The notes under the pieces are model-generated. The model worked only from the letters and a program-made list of their open reading frames with translations. It ran no database searches and had not been told where the DNA came from. A program made the position numbers and the translations under genes. This document shows positions 1 through 7,167 of a DNA stretch of 41,456 nt, in pieces (within the stretch, counting starts at the first letter, position 1; each line of letters starts with the position of its first letter). Location: positions 1-41,456 of the forward strand of contig CAZLSW010000025.1 in the NCBI GenBank assembly GCA_964562375.1. The letters are read 5' to 3'. The stretch is from JAJPXC01 sp964562375 (GTDB lineage Bacteria > Bacteroidota > Bacteroidia > Bacteroidales > Muribaculaceae).

Positions 1-208
1 TGCGCTAGGGGCTACTATCCCGGCCAGGCTCCGCCAGGCCCGTTGACGCCACCCTAAAGGCGATTAGCACGCTGACTTTTTAACGCTAAGCCTCTGCGGC
101 GGTATACATGATTTTTTGCACGCAGTCTTTTGCGGTCCTTCGCAGTCTTTCTTTGACGCGAAGCTTCTGCGGAGTTCTGCGCCCGTCTGCGTGATAAAAT
201 TACTGGGC
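1..208 (+). repeat. Copy 1 of a dispersed element of about 200 bases, inverted relative to the copy at 41062-41263
   Basis: The first ~208 bases align with the reverse complement of 41062-41263. Shared blocks in the same order include TGCGCTAGGGGCTACT, GGCCAGGCTCCGCCAG, GCACGCTGACTTTT, a block around GTATAC(A/G)TGATTT, and GTCTGCGTGATAAAA. No open reading frame is conserved between copies, so a non-coding dispersed repeat or a MITE-like element is likelier than a gene. The left edge is cut by the window. Bases 209-312 hold nothing recognisable except one half of an imperfect direct repeat (about 228-260) whose partner is at about 530-562. Confidence 0.8.
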
Positions 209-312
209 GTGATGATGGCCGCTTGGGGCAGCGGGCGCTCCCAGGTGGGCTGCGCGTGATGACCCGTCGCGAAGATTATTCTTTGTGAAAAGATTGCTTG
301 ATGTAGGCTTCT

Positions 313-491
313 ATTGACTACGAATGTAACAAATTAAACGAATGCGAGCGGGAACACGGCGAATGGCGCTTGCGCTTAACGAATCAGAAACGAATGCCGT
401 CCGGATGGATTCGTTGCTATTCGCCAAGCGCAAGCGCCAATTGTTTTGAGAGGTATCAAGATTCGTTACATTCGTAGTATTCGTAGTCAAT
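313..491. repeat. MITE-like imperfect inverted repeat
   Basis: The element begins with ATTGACTACGAAT and ends with ATTCGTAGTCAAT, perfect terminal inverted repeats of 13 bases. Inside, GGCGCTTGCGCTT (365-377) pairs with AAGCGCAAGCGCC (426-438), and CGAAT/ATTCG pentamers recur throughout. A 62-codon frame crosses it on the minus strand, but its composition only follows the palindrome. An imperfect direct repeat of about 35 bases (near GGCAGCGG..GCTC..CAGG) lies on each side, which could be a duplicated target or an outer repeat. No transposase is present, so a non-autonomous element is the best reading. Confidence 0.65.
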
Positions 492-512
492 ATTTCCAAG
501 CGCCGTAGGGAC

Positions 513-533
513 GCCCTCCATCTTCCTGAGGGC
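513..533 (-). terminator. Possible weak terminator hairpin after the kinase gene
   Basis: GCCCTC (513-518) can pair with GAGGGC (528-533) around a 9-base loop, 35-55 bases downstream of the kinase stop codon on the minus strand. There is no good T-run, so this is only a weak candidate for the end of the signalling operon. Confidence 0.25.
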
Positions 534-567
534 AGCGGCCGCTCACAGGGTGGGCTGACGCGCGGGG

Positions 568-2325
568 TTACTGGATGGTGACGGATTGCTGGGAGGAGGC
601 GGCGGCGTCGATCTTGGCGATGAGGGCCTTGGCCTCGGAGACGTTGACCTGGGCGTCGATCGATTTCTGGGCATAGCTACGGGCCGCGCTCATCGAGCCG
701 TTGGCGTAGTAGCGCTGTGCCACAGGCAGATATGCAGGCGCATATCCTTCCTTGGCCAGGCGGTTGATGGTCTTGAAGTCGCCTTCCTTGCGGGCCTGGG
801 CGAAAATCTCAGCGTTGGTCTGGGGTTTGGAAGCCGGGGCGGCGGGAGCGGCGGCAGGAGCAGCGGTCGTTGAGGCGGTGGTGGTTTCTTTCGCCTTATC
901 GGCTGATTTTTTGGATTGCTGATCGGCTTTAGAGGACGCTGCGGGTTTTTCGGGAGCCGCAGGAGCGGCAGGTGCCTCCTGGGCAGGTGCCTCGGGGGCG
1001 GCCTCCGTTTCGGGGGCGGCCTCCGATTCCTCGTCCTCGGCCATGATAGAGGCTACATCGGCGGCGGGAGGCGTTACCTCAGCCACGACAACCTCCTCCT
1101 GGGGCTTCTCGGAGCGGTCGAGCAGTCCGGGGATCAAGAAGAAGCAAGCCACGAGCGCGCCCACGATGACGACGGCGCCCACGATGGCCATTATAAGTTT
1201 GGAATTGCCCTTCTTCTGAGGGTCGCCGTTGAATCCACCCGAGCCGGGACGACCGGTTACCAATCCCTTCTTGGGGGCAGAGGTCGAAACCTTGGTCGAC
1301 TTGGCGAACTTGCCCGACTTGGCGCTGGGCTTACGTCCGGCGGTCAACACCTCGGTAGCGCCACCTGAAACAGCTGCAGAAGCGGCCCCGGTGGGGAGGT
1401 TGGTGGGGAGTTGGGCCGAGCCGGTCAACTGAGCCACGAAATCGGAGATCGACTCGGTGCGCTCGAAGGCCGAGGGCTTCATCGCGCCTAGGATAGCCGC
1501 ACGGGTAGAATCGGTGACGGTAGCGGGAATCATGGCGGCCAATTCAGCCTGGTTGGGCGAAATCTTGAACGCCGACGGGGGATTCTTACCCGTCAAAAGG
1601 AACAGAAGCACTGCTCCCAAGGCGTAGATGTCGTATTTGGGGCTGAACTCGGTGATACCACCCTCGTCGTACTGCTCCTGGGGAGCGTAACCGGCGGAGG
1701 CGCCTTTGGCCTGGAGGTGGGACGTGGGCTTGTTGTCCTTGCCGAAATGCTTGGCCACGCCGAAGTCGATAAGCACAGGGTACACCTCGCCCGAGTCGTT
1801 GGTTTTCATCACGATGTTGTCGGGCTTGATGTCGAGGTGGAGCAATTTCTCGCCGTGGATGGTGTCGACGGCCTGAGCCACCTGGCAGATGATGTTAATA
1901 GCGTCGCCCTCGGGCATCTGGCCGGGAGAGCCTCCGTTGAGGAACTCCATCACGTAGTAGGCCGTGTTGTTGGCCTCGAACGTCTCGTTGACGTGGACGA
2001 TGCCGCGCGACTTCTGGCAGAGCGTCTGTAGTCGGCGAGCCTCAACAAGGAAGTCGCTGCGCGAAAGCTCCACATCCTCCTTGGAGGCCGGGGTGCACAG
2101 CACCTCAGCGCCGTCGTCGCCACGGTAGCACGACATGGACATAAAGTGTTCCTTGACGGCGAATTTAACAGTAACCGAGACGTTGCCCACCTGCACGTCG
2201 GCGGTGGCGAGATAAGTGATGCCGAACGAGCCGGCGCCGAGCACCTTCACGATTTTATAATCATAATGCTCGGAGGATATGACGGTACCCGGGCGGAGAG
2301 CCTGGGAAGCAGATTCAGTACCCAT
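568..2325 (-). CDS. Transmembrane serine/threonine protein kinase with a Sel1/TPR-like C-terminal segment
   Basis: A 585-residue Hanks-type kinase. The glycine loop GAGSFG is at 30-35, the ATP lysine is K58 (FAVKEH), the catalytic loop HLDIKPDN is at 163-170 with D165 and N170, DFG is at 187-189, and the APE-like YAPQEQ is at 213-218. HLD replaces HRD, so it is a non-RD kinase that may not need activation-loop phosphorylation. A Ser/Thr/Lys-rich juxtamembrane stretch leads to one membrane helix at about 377-400, then an Ala/Pro/Glu-rich stalk and a C-terminal helical segment (about 500-575) resembling Sel1/TPR repeats. The expected topology is kinase inside and tail outside. The start codon overlaps the Sel1 gene stop by one base (TAATG), implying translational coupling. 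It is probably the writer enzyme for the FHA and PP2C proteins of the locus. Substrates are unknown. Confidence 0.95.
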   Translation of the reverse strand: MGTESASQALRPGTVISSEHYDYKIVKVLGAGSFGITYLATADVQVGNVSVTVKFAVKEHFMSMSCYRGDDGAEVLCTPASKEDVELSRSDFLVEARRLQTLCQKSRGIVHVNETFEANNTAYYVMEFLNGGSPGQMPEGDAINIICQVAQAVDTIHGEKLLHLDIKPDNIVMKTNDSGEVYPVLIDFGVAKHFGKDNKPTSHLQAKGASAGYAPQEQYDEGGITEFSPKYDIYALGAVLLFLLTGKNPPSAFKISPNQAELAAMIPATVTDSTRAAILGAMKPSAFERTESISDFVAQLTGSAQLPTNLPTGAASAAVSGGATEVLTAGRKPSAKSGKFAKSTKVSTSAPKKGLVTGRPGSGGFNGDPQKKGNSKLIMAIVGAVVIVGALVACFFLIPGLLDRSEKPQEEVVVAEVTPPAADVASIMAEDEESEAAPETEAAPEAPAQEAPAAPAAPEKPAASSKADQQSKKSADKAKETTTASTTAAPAAAPAAPASKPQTNAEIFAQARKEGDFKTINRLAKEGYAPAYLPVAQRYYANGSMSAARSYAQKSIDAQVNVSEAKALIAKIDAAASSQQSVTIQ

Positions 2326-3962
2326 TATTCAAAGGCTTTAAGAACGTTTACGAGATTGTTTTCGCGCTTTTTGTCGCGCAGGGTTTTGGCGGTGGCGGGA
2401 TCCTTAGCGAGACCACCCACTCCGTCTTCATAGCTTTGGGCGAGGCGAGCGAGGGCGGTGTCGCTGAGTTGTTGCTGGCGCTCGGCGTCGCGGTAGAGCG
2501 ACACGGCCTTGAAGATATCCTTGTCGACGCCCAAGCCCTCATAGTAGATGTCGCCCAGGGCGCACTGCGCCTCGGCCACGCCAGCGTCGGCGGCTTGTTG
2601 CAGGTATTGGATGGCGGTGGCCATATTCTTGTCTACGCCGTTGCCATCTTGATACATCTCGGCGAGGTAGTAAGCGGCTACGGGGTTGGTTTTAGCCACT
2701 TTCTCGAGGCTCTTTGCGGCCTTCTTGGCGTCGGCCTTGGGGTTGATGTTGCCGTCGGCAAGTAGCACGTATTGCATTACGGCAGCGTCGGCGCATTTGG
2801 CTTTCTCGGCCTTCTTGAAGTAGTCGTTGGCCGTGGTGTAGTTTTTGTTGACTTTCCACTCGCGCAAGCCGCGGATATAGTTGGGGAACGCCTTGTCGCC
2901 GATGGAGTCGCGCTCATGCACAAGGGTCTTGACGGCGCGCTTATAGCCAGCGGGGTAGGCCACGGCCATCCATTGCACAGCCTCGTAGCAGTCGGGGGTC
3001 ACGCCGCGGCCATCAAGGTAGGCGTTGGCGATCGACCAAGCGGCCTCACCATTGCCCTGAGCGGCGGCTTTGCGCCACCAGGAGAGGGCGGTTTCGTCGT
3101 CCTGTTTCACCACCCGGCCCGTGGAATAGAGTGTGCCGAGTTTGCTTTGGGCTGCGGGGAAACCGGCCTCAGCGGCTTTGCGCAGGTATTGCTCGGCCTT
3201 GAGGTCGTCGCCTTGCATGCGGTCGCCCAGCATAAGCCAGCCGGCCCAGTAGGTAGAGGAGATATCGCCCTGAGCCGCTGCTTTTTCGAAGAGCGGGTAG
3301 GCGTCGGTGTACTTCTTGGAGTTGAGCATGGCCAGGCCGGCGTTGCGCATACCGTCGACCGAGCCTTTATCGGCGGCCATGAGGTAATATTTAGCGGCTT
3401 CCTGGGGATTGCGCTTCACGCCGTACCCTTTGTCGTAGCACACACCCAAGAGCATGGCGTCGAAAGGCACGTCGGCGGCCGACTCGGCACGCTGGTTGAT
3501 CAACTCGCGATTGCCTTTCTGTATCGAGTTGACATACAAGCGCATAGCCTGCACGGAATCGAGGGCGCAGCCGTTGCCGAGCTGGTAGCACATAGCCACA
3601 TTGGCCGTTGCGGTGACGTCGCCCTTGAGGGCGGCCGATTTCCACCATTCGTAAGCCTTGCGATAGTCCTGCTTTACGTGGCGGCCGAGATAGTACCACT
3701 TGCCCACCTCGTTCATCATGGCCACATCGCCGTCCTGGGCGCGCTTGAGAATGTTGTTGAGCGAATCTTTCACCTGCTGCACGGCTTGGGCTTTTACCAT
3801 CTCCTGGGCAGTGGCCTTCACCTCCGAGGGGGTCTCGTCGACCATCACGGTGTCAACCAGCACAGGGGCGTCGGCGCCCTTGGCCTCTTTGGCCTTTTTG
3901 GCGGCCGTGGCTACCATCGCCACCATGGCCACGCAGGCCAATGCCATAAATATTTTTCTCAT
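2325..3962 (-). CDS. Exported Sel1-repeat protein
   Basis: 545 residues beginning with a signal peptide (MRKIFMALACVAMVAMVATA, then AKK). The rest is a run of roughly nine or ten Sel1-type helical repeats, recognisable from recurring A..LG..Y..G.GV..D..KA..W..KAA..G patterns, for example around residues 90-165 and 175-320 and again at about 430-500. Sel1 solenoids usually act as protein-interaction scaffolds, and no catalytic motif is visible. The gene is followed with a one-base stop/start overlap by the kinase, whose outward-facing tail also looks Sel1-like, so an extracytoplasmic partnership is a reasonable inference. The 77-base gap upstream (3963-4039) carries near-9-base repeats of the TTTCCGATA kind. 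Confidence 0.9.
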   Translation of the reverse strand: MRKIFMALACVAMVAMVATAAKKAKEAKGADAPVLVDTVMVDETPSEVKATAQEMVKAQAVQQVKDSLNNILKRAQDGDVAMMNEVGKWYYLGRHVKQDYRKAYEWWKSAALKGDVTATANVAMCYQLGNGCALDSVQAMRLYVNSIQKGNRELINQRAESAADVPFDAMLLGVCYDKGYGVKRNPQEAAKYYLMAADKGSVDGMRNAGLAMLNSKKYTDAYPLFEKAAAQGDISSTYWAGWLMLGDRMQGDDLKAEQYLRKAAEAGFPAAQSKLGTLYSTGRVVKQDDETALSWWRKAAAQGNGEAAWSIANAYLDGRGVTPDCYEAVQWMAVAYPAGYKRAVKTLVHERDSIGDKAFPNYIRGLREWKVNKNYTTANDYFKKAEKAKCADAAVMQYVLLADGNINPKADAKKAAKSLEKVAKTNPVAAYYLAEMYQDGNGVDKNMATAIQYLQQAADAGVAEAQCALGDIYYEGLGVDKDIFKAVSLYRDAERQQQLSDTALARLAQSYEDGVGGLAKDPATAKTLRDKKRENNLVNVLKAFE

Positions 3963-3994
3963 AGCTATATTACTTTTTTGATTTTCAGGGGTTA

Positions 3995-4037
3995 AAGGGG
4001 ATTTCCGATATTTCCGATATTTCCGGGATTTCCGAGG
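3995..4037. repeat. Short tandem repeat (TTTCCGATA-like, period 8-9)
   Basis: GGATTTCCGATATTTCCG and similar units repeat about four times between the PP2C stop and the Sel1 start codon. The units are degenerate and non-coding. They belong with the other short tandem arrays in this window's gene gaps. Confidence 0.6.
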
Positions 4038-4039
4038 GA

Positions 4040-4972
4040 TTATTTCTTAAAGATTTTACCAAAGATTGAGCGCAAGCCGCCTTGTGGCTTCTGGCCTGAC
4101 ACCTCATGCACCACCTCCTCGCGGCGGGTGAACCGCTCGGTAGCGGCACCTGCGGGGGCAATCTCCTCCTTTGGCTCGGGAGCTGGCTCCACTGGCTGAC
4201 GGTCGGTGACCTCGGCAATGGAGATAATGATGGCGGTGTTGTTGTCATCGGCCACGGCGCAACGCTCGGCGAGTCGCTGTGCCTTTTGCTCGTCGGTAAG
4301 AGTGGGCTCGGAGAGAATGGCGCTTAAGGTGGAGTCGTTAACTGTTCCGTGGACGCCGTCGGTACACAGCAGGAAGTAGTCGCCCGGCTCCACGTCATAG
4401 GGGATGTGGATTACCGAGGCCTCGTCGCGGGGATGGTCGTCGGTGGGACGGGTGATGCAACGTGTGATGACGTTGCGCTTGGGGTGGTTGACTGCCGCCT
4501 CGGGGGTGATATTGCCCGAGCGTATCAAGGCGTTGACCAGCGAGTGGTCCTCGCTGCGGTAGAGGATACCCTTGCCGGGGCGGATATGGTAAATGCGGCT
4601 GTCGCCCATGTGGGCCATGGTGACGCCAGCACCGTGGAAAGCGACGAATGTGAGCGTGGTGGCCATGCCGTCGTTGGAGGAGTTGGATGCTCGTTCGATG
4701 GCGTCGTACACCGATGAGAGCACGCGCTGGAGGTCGTCGTCGGTGAACGGCTGGTCCCATTTGCGGTTGGCGAGAGTCTTCCCGATTGTCGCGCAGACGG
4801 TGCCGGAGGCCACCTCGCCTTTCTCCTCGCCCCCCACGCCGTCGCATACGGCGAAGCAACCTCCCACGGCCAGCGGATGGGGATTGTCCATGTCGGGGTA
4901 GCGCGAGTCCTCCTGGTTGGCGCGCCCACCGATTTGGCGGAATGAGTGTATCTCTTTTATCTTGATTTTCAT
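4040..4972 (-). CDS. PP2C-family serine/threonine protein phosphatase
   Basis: 310 residues with the full set of PPM/PP2C motifs: GRANQED (16-22), VCDGVGG (42-48), a small-residue motif around GMATTLTF (102-109), MGDSRIY (122-128), EDHSLV (141-146), CTDGVHG (203-209) and DDNNTAIII (242-250). The metal-binding aspartates D22, D44, D205 and D243 are present, so an active Mn/Mg-dependent phosphatase is expected. There is no signal peptide or membrane helix. After about residue 255 there is a Pro/Glu-rich linker and a basic, possibly amphipathic tail ending GKIFKK. It overlaps the upstream FHA gene by ATGA (4969-4972), so the two are translationally coupled. It is the likely eraser opposite the kinase in this locus. 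Confidence 0.95.
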   Translation of the reverse strand: MKIKIKEIHSFRQIGGRANQEDSRYPDMDNPHPLAVGGCFAVCDGVGGEEKGEVASGTVCATIGKTLANRKWDQPFTDDDLQRVLSSVYDAIERASNSSNDGMATTLTFVAFHGAGVTMAHMGDSRIYHIRPGKGILYRSEDHSLVNALIRSGNITPEAAVNHPKRNVITRCITRPTDDHPRDEASVIHIPYDVEPGDYFLLCTDGVHGTVNDSTLSAILSEPTLTDEQKAQRLAERCAVADDNNTAIIISIAEVTDRQPVEPAPEPKEEIAPAGAATERFTRREEVVHEVSGQKPQGGLRSIFGKIFKK

Positions 4973-6354
4973 TGCTTTTGCACTTTAATGGTGGTGTTGC
5001 CCATCTGCAGCACGTCGCCGTAGTTGAGGTAGACGATGTCGCCCTCCACAAGCTGTTTCTTGTTGTGGTAGATGGGGTTTGTGGCCTTGAGAATGGTCAT
5101 TTTGTACACCAAGCCGTTGCCCGATTGGTTAACGTCGACCCTTACCGAGCGACGCGACACGGTGTTGTCCTTGAGGGCAAAGTCGGAGTTTTCGTTTTCG
5201 TCCCATCGACCTATGTAGTGGGTGCCTTTATATAGGATGTAGGTGGTTTTCTTGAAGAAACCTCCAGTGGAAAGCATCATAGGGGTAAGCGAACCGCGGT
5301 CGGCGGTGCCACCGGGCTTGGTGCGCGCTGAGATTTTGGTGACGCGGCCACCCTGGACGATCATGTTGTAGGGCTGCTGGCATTGGTCGCACTCCACGGA
5401 GTAAAGGCCGTCGGCGGCGGGTTTCGTGAGGGGCGCTCCGCAGCATTGGCATTTTAGGAGGTCGTCCTCCGAGGGCTCGATTTCGAATTGGTTGGGGTTC
5501 TTGCACTTGGGGCAGGTCAATCGGTTGATACCTGGCTTCACCTTGGGTACAACGAGCAATTGGCCACATGAGGCGCACTGCAGGCGGTAGGTGCCGTCCT
5601 CTTGGAGGCCGAGCTTGGGGGCCTGGGGCTGTCCCGCCGACACGGCGGGACTTCCTGCCTGGCTGGGTTGTTGGGGTTGTCCCGCCGGCACGGCGGGACC
5701 TCCTGCCTGGCTCGTCTGGGGCTGTCCCGCCGGCACGGCGGGACTTCCTGCCTGACCTCCTGCCTGGCTTGGCTGGGGCTGTCCCGCCGGCACGGCGGGA
5801 CTTCCTGCCTGGCTTGGCTGGGACTGTCCCGCTGGCACGGCGGGACTTCCTGCCTGGCTTGGCTGGGGTTGTTGGGGGTGTCCCGCCGGCACGGCGGGAC
5901 TTCCTGCCTGGCGGGGTTGTTGGGGTTGTCCCGCCGACACGGGGGGACCTCCTGCCTGGCTCGTTTGGGGCTGTCCCGCCGAGACGGCGGGACTTCCTGC
6001 CTGGCTTGGCTGGGGCTGTCCCGCCGGCACGGCGGGACTTCCTGCCTGGCTCGCCTGGGGCTGTCCCGCCGGCACGGCGGGACCTCCTGCCTGGCTCGCC
6101 TGGGGCTGTCCCGCCGGCACGGCGGGACCTCCTGCCTGGCTCGCCTGGGAAGCCCCCGTTTCGGGCGTTTGGGGTCCGACCGTTTGGGGGCCGATAGGAT
6201 CAGGTACAGGCTCTGCCTTTACCGCAAAACTGTTGGGGGTTTTGCAGTAAGGGCAGGCTACTTTATAGTTACCGGGCTTGGCCGGTGATTTGAAACTAAA
6301 TTCTCGCGCGCATTCCGGATTGCGGCACTTTAGTCGGATCTTCTCTGGTACCAT
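4969..6354 (-). CDS. Zinc-ribbon and FHA-domain protein with an 11-copy repeat linker
   Basis: 461 residues in four parts. A zinc ribbon at about 8-40 uses C10, C15, C34 and C37. A low-complexity linker at 52-246 starts with a GPQTPETGAS segment and then has 11 units of about 15 residues (QAGSPAVPAGQPQPS type). Two more zinc ribbons follow (C260/C263/C281/C284; C302/C305/C322/C325). A C-terminal FHA domain at about 372-458 contains YIGR (380-383) and SRRSV (400-404). The usual FHA histidine two or three residues after the conserved Ser is absent, and the Asn-Gly loop is replaced by NPIYHNKK, so phosphothreonine binding may be altered. There is no membrane helix. The linker is built from the palindromic DNA repeats described separately. 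It is probably a cytosolic phospho-reader or scaffold of the kinase/PP2C pair. Confidence 0.9.
   Translation of the reverse strand: MVPEKIRLKCRNPECAREFSFKSPAKPGNYKVACPYCKTPNSFAVKAEPVPDPIGPQTVGPQTPETGASQASQAGGPAVPAGQPQASQAGGPAVPAGQPQASQAGSPAVPAGQPQPSQAGSPAVSAGQPQTSQAGGPPVSAGQPQQPRQAGSPAVPAGHPQQPQPSQAGSPAVPAGQSQPSQAGSPAVPAGQPQPSQAGGQAGSPAVPAGQPQTSQAGGPAVPAGQPQQPSQAGSPAVSAGQPQAPKLGLQEDGTYRLQCASCGQLLVVPKVKPGINRLTCPKCKNPNQFEIEPSEDDLLKCQCCGAPLTKPAADGLYSVECDQCQQPYNMIVQGGRVTKISARTKPGGTADRGSLTPMMLSTGGFFKKTTYILYKGTHYIGRWDENENSDFALKDNTVSRRSVRVDVNQSGNGLVYKMTILKATNPIYHNKKQLVEGDIVYLNYGDVLQMGNTTIKVQKQ
5617..6138. repeat. In-frame array of 11 palindromic repeats (family 1) inside the FHA gene
   Basis: Each unit, mostly 45 bases, contains arms GTCCCGCCG and CGGCGGGAC around a 3-base loop (GGC, GAC or GAG with a shared A/C) followed by TTCCTGCCTGG. 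Arms are nearly perfect in most units; one unit has a G for C change and one has GCT for GCC. Unit length is a multiple of 3, with a few 9- to 12-base additions, so the reading frame is kept. The same palindrome occurs between genes elsewhere in the window (25569-25688, 36056-36076). Such an array should be prone to copy-number change. Confidence 0.9.
6148..6194. repeat. Family 2 palindromic repeat inside the FHA gene
   Basis: GGAAGCCCCCGTTTCGGG followed by GTTTGGGG sub-repeats is the reverse-strand form of the repeat found after sufB, cysE and the DUF1573 gene. Here it is translated as GPQT..GPQTPETGAS at the start of the linker. One arm has a G to C change that breaks the perfect palindrome. 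Confidence 0.8.
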
Positions 6355-6387
6355 TTATAGGGGTTATATTGTACTGTCGGTAGGTTC

Positions 6388-6410
6388 TGTCAGACCGACA
6401 CGGCCTGACA
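6388..6410. repeat. Family 1 palindrome, variant stem, after an acidic-protein gene
   Basis: TGTCAGACCG and CGGCCTGACA flank ACA, a 10-base stem with one G-T type mismatch. On the minus strand it lies about 11 bases after the stop codon of the acidic protein gene ending at 6422 and is followed by the FHA gene. It keeps the family core CCG-ACA-CGG and the trailing ACATCCT, but the outer arms differ from other copies in a compensating way. Confidence 0.75.
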
Positions 6411-6421
6411 TCCTTTCTGGC

Positions 6422-7132
6422 TTAGATCAGGGTCTCGTCGATGGAGATGTCGCCGAGGTCGAGGTCGGAGCCGAGGTCGGCAAGGTCCTCCATGGGGTCG
6501 TCGAGGATGTCGTCGACGATGATGTCGCCAGTGATATCGGGATCGTCGATGGCTCCCGAGAGGGGAATCTCCTCCTCGGTTTCAACGAACACCATCTCCT
6601 CGCTCTGAGGATTATACTGGCTGGCTATTACACCGCCATCGTCGTCGAACAGGCGCACGCCATCGGGATCGAGAGGTTCTTCGGCTATCTCCTCCTCCAC
6701 GAGCTCGTCCTCGTCCATAAGGATCTCCACGTCGGTGAAGTCCTCGTCAAGGTCCTCGTCGGAGTCGGGCTCCAATTCCATCTCCTCCTCATCGATCATT
6801 ACCTCGTCGGGGTTGACATGTACCTCCTGGGGTTGTGCCTGAGCGGCTTGGCGAGCGGCTTGCTGAGCGGCTGCTTCAGCCTGGGCTTGCGCCTCGGCTG
6901 CTTGCGCCTCGGCCACGACGTCGGCACCTTCCATAGCTCCCATAGTCGCACCGGTAGCTGCACCGATGGTTTCAGGGTCGAGGGTCTCGTCATCGCCCAT
7001 CAGGGTTGCGGCGGTTGCCACGCCAGCTCCGGCGATCCCGATACCGGCCGCCCCGCCAAGGGCCGCGGCTTTCATGCCACTGTTGCCCTTCTTGCCGAGG
7101 TCGTCAACCGAACTTATATTTTTGGGTGTCAT
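6422..7132 (-). CDS. Acidic protein of unknown family with an Ala/Gly-rich hydrophobic segment (paralogue of the next gene)
   Basis: 236 residues, not recognised. A short polar, basic N-terminus is followed by an Ala/Gly-rich hydrophobic stretch at about 20-45 (AAALGGAAGIGIAGAGVATA) that resembles a glycine-zipper helix. An Ala/Gln helix-rich part follows at about 70-105, then an extremely Asp/Glu-rich half (105-236) with almost no lysine. The same order of parts is seen in the gene at 7168-7941, including the GAMEGAD versus GAVEGAQ motif just after the hydrophobic stretch, so the two are probably distant paralogues. Many Thr residues are followed by acidic residues, as FHA ligands often are, so kinase-substrate or scaffold roles are possible but only inferred. 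There is no signal peptide. Confidence 0.8.
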   Translation of the reverse strand: MTPKNISSVDDLGKKGNSGMKAAALGGAAGIGIAGAGVATAATLMGDDETLDPETIGAATGATMGAMEGADVVAEAQAAEAQAQAEAAAQQAARQAAQAQPQEVHVNPDEVMIDEEEMELEPDSDEDLDEDFTDVEILMDEDELVEEEIAEEPLDPDGVRLFDDDGGVIASQYNPQSEEMVFVETEEEIPLSGAIDDPDITGDIIVDDILDDPMEDLADLGSDLDLGDISIDETLI

Positions 7133-7167
7133 TGCGGTAGGTTTTAGAGGTTAAACGGGAGAGGGAG

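Noticed and set aside
311..499. 62-codon minus-strand frame
   Set aside because: It lies entirely in an imperfect inverted repeat and has no family resemblance.
2772..3995. Long open frame (407 codons) on the plus strand opposite the Sel1 gene
   Set aside because: The opposite strand encodes a clear signal peptide and Sel1 repeats. High GC and codon bias keep the antisense frame open.
5617..6138. Possible CRISPR array
   Set aside because: Units are nearly identical over their whole length, spacers are short and repeated, and the array is in frame within a gene; no cas genes are present.
5568..6288. Plus-strand frames across the repeat array (ARRDFLPG-type repeats)
   Set aside because: They only translate the palindromes in other frames. 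The minus strand has zinc-ribbon cysteines and FHA motifs on both sides of the array.
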